Assembly (NCBI GenBank): GCA_017618075.1
Contig: JAFZUY010000012.1
Location: 1 to 64,000 of the forward strand
Direction: 5' to 3'
Length of the DNA stretch: 64,000 bases
Source: Lachnospiraceae bacterium
Lineage (GTDB): Bacteria > Bacillota > Clostridia > Lachnospirales > Lachnospiraceae
Shown here: piece after piece, positions 10,301 through 17,560 of the stretch
Layout of the letters: each line of letters begins with the position of its first letter
Numbering within the stretch: position 1 is the first letter of the stretch
The notes under the pieces: generated by a model
The model's input: the letters and a program-made list of their open reading frames with translations, nothing else
What the model was told of the DNA's origin: nothing
The model's database searches: none
Program-made: the position numbers and the translations under genes

Positions 10301-11047
10301 ATTGCAACCAACGTAGAGAACAATAAGTGGTATCAGTTAGGAAATAAGTGGGCATATGTCAGAGACGGTCAGGTAATTACAAACGGAATAGCTGAGATTG
10401 GTGGTGTAAATTACTATTTCAGTAATGGTGTGATGATGACTGATTGCCTGACAAATAGTACCGTTTCAGACTATTACTATTATGGCTACTATGAGGATGC
10501 CAGAAGAGTTACTTATTTCGGAAGCGACGGAAAAGAGGTAAAGAACCGTTCAGGATGGGTAAACGGATATTATTACGGAGCAGACCACAGGACAACTTAT
10601 GGATGGGTTCAGGTAAACGGTAAACTTTACTATGGATATTCGAACTCCGGAAGAAGTGAATACGAAGTGATAGATGGGAATATTTATCAGTTTGATACCA
10701 AAACAGGTGCTTTAAAAAATGAAGCAACCAAATATAACGGATGGCTTCAGGCCGGAAGCGACTGGTACTATTTCGAGAATGGTATTGCTGTTGAGGGAAT
10801 GAAGACAATTTCAAAGGCTACGTACGCTTTCGATTACGATGGTCGTTTGATGAAGAATAGTATATTATATAATAATGGTGAACTCTATTATGTAAATTCA
10901 GAAGGCATTATTGATACAACGCCCGGATTCAGAACTGTTAACGGTAAGCAATATTACATTGATAAGGATGGCAAGGTTGCTACCGGAATTAAGGTAATTA
11001 ACGGAAAGACATATTATTTTGAGGGTTATGAGTATAGTTATTACTAA
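7376..11047 (+). CDS. Giant cell-wall-binding repeat protein, copy 3
   Basis: The product is 1223 residues; the start follows AAAGGAGG. The signal peptide (MRKSNVKN, cleavage likely after SFA at residue 33) is nearly the same as in copy 2. The acidic E/D/A/V stretch is the longest of the three, running to about residue 190. It is followed by the same order of Trp/Tyr/Gly repeats and a short Tyr-rich end (GYEYSYY). Segments such as AAT(A)AKEGWNSVQG are shared by all three copies, while other repeat units differ, which suggests duplication followed by divergence or recombination. No catalytic domain is seen. Surface or cell-wall location is likely; the ligand is unknown. Confidence 0.9.
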   Translation: MRKSNVKNAIVRTIAFVSATAMLSTSFSTISFAKEVPEDTDTVDSAYSKVVESDLTEDIALDEVEEVAAAEADDAEVVSLEEADSETAETEDVNADEVDADDAEIDEVEAEDVDAEAVEADEVEAEDVVLEEVAAEDAETEVIDAEAAENTESDEVVVEEADEVEVEDADAEAVEADEAEEIDTEEEVSIANELGSVTNGWEKQSDGTYKYYENGIMVRNTIKKIGNDYFGFDIYGTMYDNKKFQLYGNYDAWYLAKKGGYLYVNSWYEDDWGDKYYYGAGGRANAGNAVLTIDGVKYLFGDGGELCINRKVEIDGVLYASDENGKAYTLKKGGWTQVGEGWYYLEADGSYKENTLFKKGGKYYFWTWYGRVLCNNTTSSNGYGYRAKGDCSLFVNEWYINEYGDKYYYGAEGKTPTSPCVQTIDGKLYLFDGVGRLRVNGKRTIDGIIYISDENGIATKVIKDGWVQSGKNWYYFENGTEITSQIRKIGSFYFGFDYSGHMYVNTTFSMSQYDESGSYIGHGYYYADSEGHLYINKWRQYYGEWFYYGADGTRVSGWQTIAGTRYFFNPGYDGNMLRSCYVMDGNDIYRLGSDGAAKKVTNPNNLFYDVYERFAVYYDNGTRVRNTWKEINKKWFYFDSSGSPIHGDVRNIKNIYYAFNADGTMATTGWVKLNGYTYYVRNDKGYLATGEQQIGDKYYYFEKNGRMMTGIINYNNKIYFLNPDGSWAATAKEGWNSVQGTWYYVKDGELVCGQELELADGTYYFNYYGAMVKNEVVNQKYYGADGKQVTKTGWYKVDTKWIYIQNGSLLYDGVKTINKTEYAFTYEGYLITNGWFEGVYYNADGIAVKKNIKDGWQLYGGRYYYYKNGSLVFNTWVGDYYIGSQGYMLRNQETPDNYYVGNDGKYVKNTIINGRVVKSNGKIAYNEFVTIGSKKYYAGEYGSTCTSEAYVIGKNLYQFKLTNVNGVQVGEYVKTIATNVENNKWYQLGNKWAYVRDGQVITNGIAEIGGVNYYFSNGVMMTDCLTNSTVSDYYYYGYYEDARRVTYFGSDGKEVKNRSGWVNGYYYGADHRTTYGWVQVNGKLYYGYSNSGRSEYEVIDGNIYQFDTKTGALKNEATKYNGWLQAGSDWYYFENGIAVEGMKTISKATYAFDYDGRLMKNSILYNNGELYYVNSEGIIDTTPGFRTVNGKQYYIDKDGKVATGIKVINGKTYYFEGYEYSYY

Positions 11048-11070
11048 GCAATAACTGAGAACTCAAAGAA

Positions 11071-11101
11071 AGAAGGATGGCATTTTGCCATCCTTCTTTT
11101 T
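11071..11101 (+). terminator. Rho-independent terminator after repeat protein 3
   Basis: AGAAGGATGGCA (11071-11082) and TGCCATCCTTCT (11086-11097) form a perfect stem with a 3-nt loop and a T-run. It may also serve the convergent minus-strand gene. Confidence 0.92.
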
Positions 11102-11150
11102 GAAAGGGGAACGATAGTCGTTCATATATAATCACAGTCGAAGCAGGAGA

Positions 11151-12866
11151 TTAAAGGTTTACTTTGTCGACGAGAGTGGCGAATTCTCGACGATATTCGT
11201 CTTTCAGGGGAATTGTGTTAAGTTCTTCGACTATGTGATTTAAACTGCCGTCAGCGACATATTCGCTGTTTCTTAATACCATTGCAAATTCTGCAACTGC
11301 TGCGGAGAAGATGAAATCTTCCGAAGGCTTGTCTGTGTAGTAGTTTGAACCGATTTCGTATTCAAGGAGCTTGGATTCGTCTTCGTCGGGCTCTTTGTAG
11401 CGAACGGAGAGTGTAAGCCAGTCGTTGGATTTTAATGCTTCGTCGGTAAGGTTGCTGGTCTGGTATTTAAGTTCTTTGCCGTTATCTGCGTTTTCTTCTG
11501 TTGTGGGAACGATTTCGTAAAGGACTGTTACGGAATGTCCTGCACCGATTTCGCCCGCATCCTTTGTATCATCGTCAAAATCCTCGTTGTTAAGAGCACG
11601 GTTTTCATATCCGATAAGTCTGTATTCGGAAACGTACTTGGGGTTGAATTCAACCTGGAGCTTAACGTCTTTAGCTACTGTGAGCATGTTTGCACCGAGT
11701 TCTTCCACGAGGACTTTCTTTGCTTCGTGTAATGTATCGATATATGCGTAATTTCCGTTGCCGTCATCTGCAAGAGTTTCCATTCTTGTATCTGAATAGT
11801 TGTACATTCCGTATCCTAAAACTGAAAGGAAGATGCCTTTTTTAGCCTTTTCCTGAATCTGCTTTGAAAGGTCGCTTGCAGAAGATTTTCCTACGTTGAA
11901 ATCACCGTCTGATGCGATGATGACTCTGTTGTTTCCGCCTTTTATGAAGTTAGCTTCGGCAACTCTGTAGGCTTCGTCGATACCGCCGGTACCGTTTGTG
12001 GAACCGCCTGCTCTTAATGATTCGAGAGCATCTATAATCTTATCTTTTTTGTCGCCGCTTACGCCTTCGAGTACTACATTAACGCCGCTTGCGTAAGTTA
12101 CGATTGAAACTGTGTCTTTTTCGGATAAGCTGTCAACTAAGAGCGAGAATGATTCTTTTACGAGGGGAAGCTTGTTCTCGTCACTCATTGATCCGGAAAC
12201 ATCTACAAGGAGTACGATATTTGAATCGGGAGTATCGGAAAAATCTATTGCTTCGGTCTGAAGTCCTAAGTGTAAAAGCTTATGTTCGCTGTTCCAGGGA
12301 CAGGTAGAAATTTCTGCGTTTACTCCGAAAGGATCGTTTCCTTCGGGACCGTCGTAATTATATGTAAAATAGTTAATCATTTCTTCGGCTCTTACAGCAC
12401 CTTCGGGGATTTCCGAAAGAGTATATCCGCTGTTTATAAGTCTTCTTAAATTCGAATATGAAGCCGAGTCGACATCTGCGCTAAAAGTAGATAAAGGAGA
12501 AGTTGAAACATCCTTAAAAACATTTTCTCTTATGTTGTCATATTCCTCTGTATTCCAGTTGATTCCGTCTTCGGGCACGCCCCATAAAGCACCATCGAAT
12601 CCAAGAGAGTTTTCCGATTCTGCCAATGCGTAGAATGCATCTCCGGTCTTCATGCTGTTATCATAAAAGACAGGGTACTCAGCGGGTTCGGCATCGACAC
12701 AGTTAACGTCGCGTTCTGGAGCTGCAGCGGTAACTGCGGTTGTTGCCGGTTCTGATGCTGCTGCTGTGGTGGTAGTAGGCGCTGTGAGATTAGCCTGACC
12801 GCAGGCTGTGAGAGATAAGAGAGTTGCTGAAGCTATAATACTTCTTAAAACAGTTTTTCTTTTCAT
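11151..12866 (-). CDS. von Willebrand factor type A domain lipoprotein (YfbK-like)
   Basis: Reads leftwards. The start chosen is 12866, seven bases after GGAGG; the ATG at 12872 is too close to it. The product is about 571 residues. The N-terminus is a lipoprotein signal with lipobox LTAC. A Thr/Ala-rich linker follows, then a domain of the type found before vWA in YfbK-like proteins (SPLSTFSADVDSASYSN), then a vWA domain with intact MIDAS motifs (DVSGSMS, a Thr in GGSTNGTGG, and SDGDFN), and a C-terminal part resembling DUF3520. MIDAS vWA domains bind a divalent metal and protein partners. It is expected on the outer face of the membrane. The partner is unknown. It is convergent with the repeat proteins and divergent from the small Cys-rich gene. 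Confidence 0.9.
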   Translation of the reverse strand: MKRKTVLRSIIASATLLSLTACGQANLTAPTTTTAAASEPATTAVTAAAPERDVNCVDAEPAEYPVFYDNSMKTGDAFYALAESENSLGFDGALWGVPEDGINWNTEEYDNIRENVFKDVSTSPLSTFSADVDSASYSNLRRLINSGYTLSEIPEGAVRAEEMINYFTYNYDGPEGNDPFGVNAEISTCPWNSEHKLLHLGLQTEAIDFSDTPDSNIVLLVDVSGSMSDENKLPLVKESFSLLVDSLSEKDTVSIVTYASGVNVVLEGVSGDKKDKIIDALESLRAGGSTNGTGGIDEAYRVAEANFIKGGNNRVIIASDGDFNVGKSSASDLSKQIQEKAKKGIFLSVLGYGMYNYSDTRMETLADDGNGNYAYIDTLHEAKKVLVEELGANMLTVAKDVKLQVEFNPKYVSEYRLIGYENRALNNEDFDDDTKDAGEIGAGHSVTVLYEIVPTTEENADNGKELKYQTSNLTDEALKSNDWLTLSVRYKEPDEDESKLLEYEIGSNYYTDKPSEDFIFSAAVAEFAMVLRNSEYVADGSLNHIVEELNTIPLKDEYRREFATLVDKVNL

Positions 12867-12999
12867 AATCATTCCTCCGTTTTTTGCTGTACTTATTAGT
12901 TTCTATTTGTTTGTCACAGTTTTTTCATTGCTTACATCTCATATACGGATTCAGTGGAAAGGATTTATGGGGAAATTTTAAAAAAATTTTTTAAGAGTA

Positions 13000-13028
13000 T
13001 TGAGATTATGTGTTTTTTGGCTGATAAT
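13000..13028 (+). promoter_or_regulatory. Candidate promoter of the Cys-rich protein gene
   Basis: TTGAGA and GATAAT are separated by 17 bp, ending 36 bp before the start at 13065. This lies in the 198-bp region between divergent genes. Confidence 0.5.
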
Positions 13029-13064
13029 TAGGGAAGATAAAGAAAAATAATCAGGTGAAAATAT

Positions 13065-13304
13065 ATGGAAAACTCATATAAATTTTTTAAGAATACATCC
13101 TGCGAATATTATCCCTGCCATAAGGGAATCGATGAAATAAACTGTCTTTTCTGCTATTGCCCGTTATACAGGCTAAAAGACTGTCCCGGGAACCCCGAAT
13201 TTAAGCAAAAAGGGGATAAAACCATCAAGGTCTGCACGAACTGCACATTTCCCCACCAAGCCGAGAATTACTCGAAAATTCAGGATATTTTAAAGAATAT
13301 GTAA
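13065..13304 (+). CDS. Small cysteine-rich protein (PF04071-type)
   Basis: The product is 79 residues with Cys in a fixed pattern: SCEYYPCHKG, NCLFCYCPLY, DCPGN and VCTNCTFPH. This matches what I know as the cysteine-rich small domain (PF04071), probably a zinc- or iron-binding protein of unknown function that occurs alone or fused to cobalamin-biosynthesis proteins. The length equals the isolated domain. The ribosome-binding site is GGTG, nine bases before the start. No cobalamin genes are visible nearby, so the context gives no function. Confidence 0.8.
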   Translation: MENSYKFFKNTSCEYYPCHKGIDEINCLFCYCPLYRLKDCPGNPEFKQKGDKTIKVCTNCTFPHQAENYSKIQDILKNM

Positions 13305-13330
13305 GAGGGTCTAAAATAGCCCCCTTTATC

Positions 13331-13359
13331 TTGTGCCTTTGCCCCTAAAATGATATAAT
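13331..13359 (+). promoter_or_regulatory. Candidate promoter of the paired lipoprotein genes
   Basis: TTGTGC (13331-13336) is 17 bp from a perfect TATAAT (13354-13359), about 100 bp before the lipoprotein start at 13458. Confidence 0.6.
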
Positions 13360-13386
13360 TTATGGGTTAAGGGCATTTTTATTTTT
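13340..13386 (+). terminator. Possible terminator overlapping the promoter
   Basis: TGCCCCTAA (13340-13348) can pair with TTAAGGGCA (13367-13375) with one mismatch, followed by TTTTTATTTTT. It could end the Cys-rich gene transcript, or act on the early lipoprotein transcript. The loop is long (18 nt) and contains the -10, so this is tentative. Confidence 0.35.
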
Positions 13387-13457
13387 CTCATAAAATAAGC
13401 CATATTGCGAAGATAAATTTTTTGCATACAAATCATGTGCAAGAGGGAGAATTCGTT

Positions 13458-14651
13458 ATGATTTTAGGATACTCTAAAAAGGGAATTAAAGGTTTTACGC
13501 TCAAAGGCCTTGCAGCCTTGTCGGCCTCTGCGCTTTTGCTTGCTACAGGATGTTCTTTAACCGGTTCGGACTTTGCCGTAGTCGATAAAGACATCAAAAC
13601 CGATTATCATGCACGTATAGTTTATTCTGAAATTAATGAAAACGGAAATGCAACGGATCCTTTAAACAATACCGATGACGGTACGCTGACATCCAATACG
13701 GGTAACGGAACAGGTAATACTGATAACGGAACGACAACTGTGGATAACGGCAATGGTGATAACGAAGAAAAGGCAATTATCCCGGGTGGTTTTTTATATG
13801 TTGACAGCTGCGGATTTGAAGTAAATAATGCTAACTCTTTTGCAAACCGTGCGCAGGGTCTTTATAAAATAGTTTCAGACGACAGCACGGAAGAATATAT
13901 AGAGTTTTACAATGTAAACGACAATCTGTATGCTTTTTATTCGGGCAAAGGATACGGAGCAATGGAACTCTTTGCAGATGATACTGACGGATTTGCTTCC
14001 ACCACCGCCAACAGTATGAGCGTGGAGATTCTTTCTTTTACGTCATTAAAAAATGACGGATGTTATATTTCAAACGGCAATCCTGCTAAGCTGGATATGA
14101 CATTTACGGAAGAAGGTATAGAGTTTACTAATTATGATACCTCGTCGGGTGATTTGTTATTTGCACCCGAAGAAGTAAAACTTGAAAAAGTTAAAGGCGA
14201 TATGGGCTATATTGACGGATTTGCATATATGGATGACGAATATTCAGCCGAGCTTTTATGCGAAGATCTTGATATCGAAACAAAGGCTATTCCGGCAGAG
14301 ATAATCGGAAGCTGGATTCTTTTAGGAGATGTTGAGAGCGGAATAGTTTTTGAATTTACAGAAGACGGATATGTTCAGGCATATCTTAAAAACTATCAGA
14401 CGGAAGTAACTTTTTTAAGAGGTACATATACTGTCGGCAAAGAAAAGGTAAACGGTGGAACGCATATCTATATGAATATCGTTTATATCGGTATGGGACA
14501 GGGATATCCTTTTAACCTTTGCTATAAGATTGACGGAGACAGTCTTGAACTTGTAGCCGGCAATGCCGATTACGGCACAGATGTTGCATGGGAAGGTGCA
14601 ATGTTTATACCTTACGAAATGAGCAATATTCCAAGACAATATTTGAACTGA
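13458..14651 (+). CDS. Lipoprotein of unknown function, paralogue A
   Basis: The start at 13458 (MILGYSKK) is preceded by GAGGGAG at 8 bp, which is better than the upstream ATG at 13422. The product is 397 residues. The signal sequence ends in lipobox LATGC, followed by a Gly/Asn/Thr/Asp-rich linker (about residues 60-105) and then a globular region. That region holds two similar blocks, FANRAQGLYK...EFYNVNDNLYAFYSGK and EIIGSWILLGD...EFTEDGYVQAYLKN, reminiscent of beta-rich lipocalin/META-like folds, though I do not recognise the family. It is a close paralogue of the next gene and lies 63 bp upstream of it, probably co-transcribed. Expected on the outer membrane face. Confidence 0.8.
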   Translation: MILGYSKKGIKGFTLKGLAALSASALLLATGCSLTGSDFAVVDKDIKTDYHARIVYSEINENGNATDPLNNTDDGTLTSNTGNGTGNTDNGTTTVDNGNGDNEEKAIIPGGFLYVDSCGFEVNNANSFANRAQGLYKIVSDDSTEEYIEFYNVNDNLYAFYSGKGYGAMELFADDTDGFASTTANSMSVEILSFTSLKNDGCYISNGNPAKLDMTFTEEGIEFTNYDTSSGDLLFAPEEVKLEKVKGDMGYIDGFAYMDDEYSAELLCEDLDIETKAIPAEIIGSWILLGDVESGIVFEFTEDGYVQAYLKNYQTEVTFLRGTYTVGKEKVNGGTHIYMNIVYIGMGQGYPFNLCYKIDGDSLELVAGNADYGTDVAWEGAMFIPYEMSNIPRQYLN

Positions 14652-14714
14652 GCTTCTCGAACCAAAGAGGAGTATTATTTTAAAGTTAATTTACTATGTG
14701 AAGGGGGATGAAAA

Positions 14715-16112
14715 ATGAATCTGAAAAACTCGAAAAACAATTTACCGGAAAACACAAGAAAAGCTTTAGCATTTGCTTTAGCGGTTTTCATTCTTTTTGC
14801 AAACGGATGTACGTTTGCAGTTCCTTCGGGAAACGAATATTCAAAAGATGAAATATCTAATTCTCATGCAGTAATAGTTGAGGATAATGGTAATTCCAAT
14901 AATGAAAATGCCGATATTACCAAACCGGAAGTCACAGGAGAAAGCGGTAATGAAAATGATTCGGCTCAAAAAATAAAAATAGAAAATGATTTAGGGGGCT
15001 TTATAATTCCTACTCCCGGCTCTTTTGCAGACAGGGCTCAGGGATTGTATAAAGTTGAGGGTGAAAAAGATACCTATGTTGAATTTTATGATATAGGCGA
15101 TAACATATACGGATATTATTCCGGAAAGCAACACGGATGCATCGAACTTTTCGCACTTGATGAAGAAGGTTTTGTATCAAAGACCTCCGATTCCATAGAA
15201 GTTCAGATGGTGACCTTCACAATGGAAAACAATCATTCATATCTTTCGGATGGAATTCCCGCAATTGTCGAAATGACTATAAAGGACGACGGTATTGAAT
15301 TCTCAAATTACGATACGGAATCCGGAGAGATGCTTTTTAAGGACAACACAAAGCTTACGAAGATTGAGGGCGAACTCGGACATCTCGATGGTTTTTCGTA
15401 TGCGGATAAAGATGAAAGTGCAGAAACCATTTGTAATGCATATCATATTAATTTGACCCAAAATCCCGAAGAAATCGTCGGAAGCTGGATACTGCTCGGT
15501 GATATCGTTGGAGCTATGATGATTGAATTTACCGAAGAAGGTTATGCTCAGGTTTATTTGAAAAACACCAACAGACCTGTTTTCCTGATGAGAGGCACTT
15601 ATGCTACCGGAAAAGATAAAGTCAACGGCGGTACAAATATATATTTAAGTCTTCACTATACAGCCGATGATTCGTATATGCAAAATAATTTCTGCTATGT
15701 TCCGAAAGACGATTCGCTCAGCATGTGTGTCGGAAATATTGATTACGGAATGGATTTTTCCTGGGAAGATGCATTGTTCATTCCTTACGATATGAGCAGT
15801 ATGCCAAGACAGGAGCACACAAAAACTTCTACCGAAAAACCTTATGCGGATTTAAAAGGTCTTTATATTTCCGAAGACAATTATATGGTTCTTCTTTCGG
15901 GAGACGGATTCTACAGGGTATACGATTCGATAGATCTTGAGAATGCAACGTTATTGTCCGAAGGATCTTTTGAATCAGACCCCGGCGGTTACATCCTTTA
16001 TGGTGAGGATGACACAGAGTATGGTTTTATAGCATTTATACAACAGGACATTTTTGATTTAACATTTTATGATACTAACGAAACAAAAGAATTTTTCTTG
16101 TTAATTAATTAG
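14715..16112 (+). CDS. Lipoprotein of unknown function, paralogue B
   Basis: The product is 465 residues with lipobox FANGC near residue 32. The body aligns with paralogue A (FADRAQGLYK...VEFYDIGDNIYGYYSGK and EIVGSWILLGD). It has an extra C-terminal block of about 85 residues that begins YADLKGLYISEDNY and repeats the GLY-type strand pattern, ending in FFLLIN. The ribosome-binding site is GGGGG, 7 bp before the start. The stop is 8 bp before alr, so it may be in one transcript with the following genes. Function unknown; a surface-exposed beta-rich lipoprotein is the most that can be said. Confidence 0.8.
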   Translation: MNLKNSKNNLPENTRKALAFALAVFILFANGCTFAVPSGNEYSKDEISNSHAVIVEDNGNSNNENADITKPEVTGESGNENDSAQKIKIENDLGGFIIPTPGSFADRAQGLYKVEGEKDTYVEFYDIGDNIYGYYSGKQHGCIELFALDEEGFVSKTSDSIEVQMVTFTMENNHSYLSDGIPAIVEMTIKDDGIEFSNYDTESGEMLFKDNTKLTKIEGELGHLDGFSYADKDESAETICNAYHINLTQNPEEIVGSWILLGDIVGAMMIEFTEEGYAQVYLKNTNRPVFLMRGTYATGKDKVNGGTNIYLSLHYTADDSYMQNNFCYVPKDDSLSMCVGNIDYGMDFSWEDALFIPYDMSSMPRQEHTKTSTEKPYADLKGLYISEDNYMVLLSGDGFYRVYDSIDLENATLLSEGSFESDPGGYILYGEDDTEYGFIAFIQQDIFDLTFYDTNETKEFFLLIN

Positions 16113-16120
16113 GTGATTTC

Positions 16121-17290
16121 ATGGAATCAACATTAAGAAGAACGTGGTCTGAGATTAATCTTGACTCGTTAAAATTCAACTACAACATTATACGTAAAAA
16201 AATCGGTGAAAACGTAAAATTCCTTGGCGTCGTAAAGGCTGATGCCTACGGACACGGCAGCATTAATGTGGCCAAAACGCTCGAAGAAATCGGCGCAGAT
16301 TATCTGGCTGTCAGCAGTATTGATGAGGCTATGGAGCTAAGAGTAAACGGTATCAAAATGCCGATTCTTATCTTAGGTCATACGCCGAGAGAACAGGTCG
16401 ACAGACTGATTGACCTGGATATTACACAGGCGGTAACCTGCAGGGCGAAAGCCGTTGAATATTCCGAAGAAGCGGTTAAACTTGGCAAGACCTTAAAGAT
16501 TCATATTAAAGTCGATACAGGAATGTCGAGGCTCGGATATCTTTGCGAAGGCAATTACTTCGAAAACGGCATAAAAGGAATCTGCGAAGCTTTAAACATG
16601 CAGGGACTCTATGCCGAAGGAATCTTCACACATTTTGCTGTATCCGATGAGCCCGGAGAAGAAGCATATGAATATACCATGCATCAGTTTAAGCTTTTCA
16701 CTGATGTATGCTCGGAAGTCGAAAGAAGAGCGGGCAGACGTTTCGAGATTAAGCACTGCGCCAATACAGGCGCCGTTGCAAGATACCCCGAGACATATCT
16801 TGATATGGTTCGCCCCGGACTTCTTTTATACGGTTATGGTGAATTTGCAAAAGAAATGGGTCTTAAGCCGGTGATGACTTTAAAGACCACGGTTTCCACA
16901 ATCAAGATTTATCCCGAAGGAACGAAGATCAGTTACGGCGGTATTTTCACAACTGACAAAACCACCCGAATCGGAGTTCTTCCCTACGGATATGCGGACG
17001 GCTTCTTCAGATGTCTTTCGAATAAGTGCAAGCTCTACACCGTGGACGGACCTGCGTGCGTCAGAGGAAAAATATGCATGGATATGTGTATGCTTGATAT
17101 CACGGATATGATGAATGTTGAGGTCGGAAGCGAAGTTGAAATTTTTGGCGAGAAAAATCCGATTGAGGATCTCTGCGAAATCGCAAACACAATTCCTTAC
17201 GAACTGACCTGTGCTGTAAGTAAGAGAGTTCCGAGAAAATATATCAAGGACGGCGAAGTCTTTGAGCAGGAACTGATGCTCAGAATATAG
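16121..17290 (+). CDS. alr: Alanine racemase
   Basis: PLP-dependent interconversion of L- and D-alanine for peptidoglycan synthesis. The product is 389 residues, the usual length. The PLP lysine is K39 in VVKADAYGHG, and the catalytic tyrosine of the C-terminal domain is Y272 in ISYGGIF, followed by LPYGYADG. The phosphate-binding region and the MCMLDIT block are present. It starts after AGGTG. It lies between a lipoprotein gene and a DUF1858 gene with short gaps. Confidence 0.97.
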   Translation: MESTLRRTWSEINLDSLKFNYNIIRKKIGENVKFLGVVKADAYGHGSINVAKTLEEIGADYLAVSSIDEAMELRVNGIKMPILILGHTPREQVDRLIDLDITQAVTCRAKAVEYSEEAVKLGKTLKIHIKVDTGMSRLGYLCEGNYFENGIKGICEALNMQGLYAEGIFTHFAVSDEPGEEAYEYTMHQFKLFTDVCSEVERRAGRRFEIKHCANTGAVARYPETYLDMVRPGLLLYGYGEFAKEMGLKPVMTLKTTVSTIKIYPEGTKISYGGIFTTDKTTRIGVLPYGYADGFFRCLSNKCKLYTVDGPACVRGKICMDMCMLDITDMMNVEVGSEVEIFGEKNPIEDLCEIANTIPYELTCAVSKRVPRKYIKDGEVFEQELMLRI

Positions 17291-17318
17291 ATTTTTCTCA
17301 TAAAAGAAAGGAACTAAA

Positions 17319-17522
17319 ATGTTTAGAATAAACGAAAACACCAGAATAGGCGAACTTCTTCGTGCGTGTCCCGAGGCAGCAGGAATCTTACAGGAGATGG
17401 GTATGCATTGCCCCGGCTGTCCTTCGGCACAAAATGAGACTTTAGAAGAAGCATGCATGGTTCACGATATGGATGTGGACAGTCTCATAGAAGATCTTAA
17501 GGGATTTTTGGAAAACATGTAA
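17319..17522 (+). CDS. DUF1858 domain protein
   Basis: The product is 67 residues. The pattern IGELLRACPEAAGILQEMGMHCPGCPSAQNETLEEAC is typical of DUF1858, known as a hybrid-cluster-protein-associated redox disulfide domain. The Cys pair is in HCPGC. It is a small cytoplasmic protein thought to have a redox or Fe-S-related role in anaerobes; no biochemical function can be assigned here. The ribosome-binding site AAAGGA is well placed. It is 28 bp after alr and 38 bp before adenine deaminase. Confidence 0.88.
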   Translation: MFRINENTRIGELLRACPEAAGILQEMGMHCPGCPSAQNETLEEACMVHDMDVDSLIEDLKGFLENM

Positions 17523-17560
17523 TTACAAATCTTTATTTGCAGATTTGATGAGGGCGGGTT

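Noticed and set aside
1-11047. Clostridial large toxin because of toxin-like repeats
   Set aside because: The repeats resemble those at the end of such toxins, but no glucosyltransferase, protease or translocation domain is present in any of the three proteins.
1-11047. CRISPR array or other DNA-level repeat array
   Set aside because: The repetition is protein-coding and in frame, with diverged units and no regular direct-repeat/spacer pattern.
16880-17458. A 192-residue minus-strand ORF across the end of alr and the DUF1858 gene
   Set aside because: It lies opposite two well-supported genes, has no convincing start and no recognisable domain.
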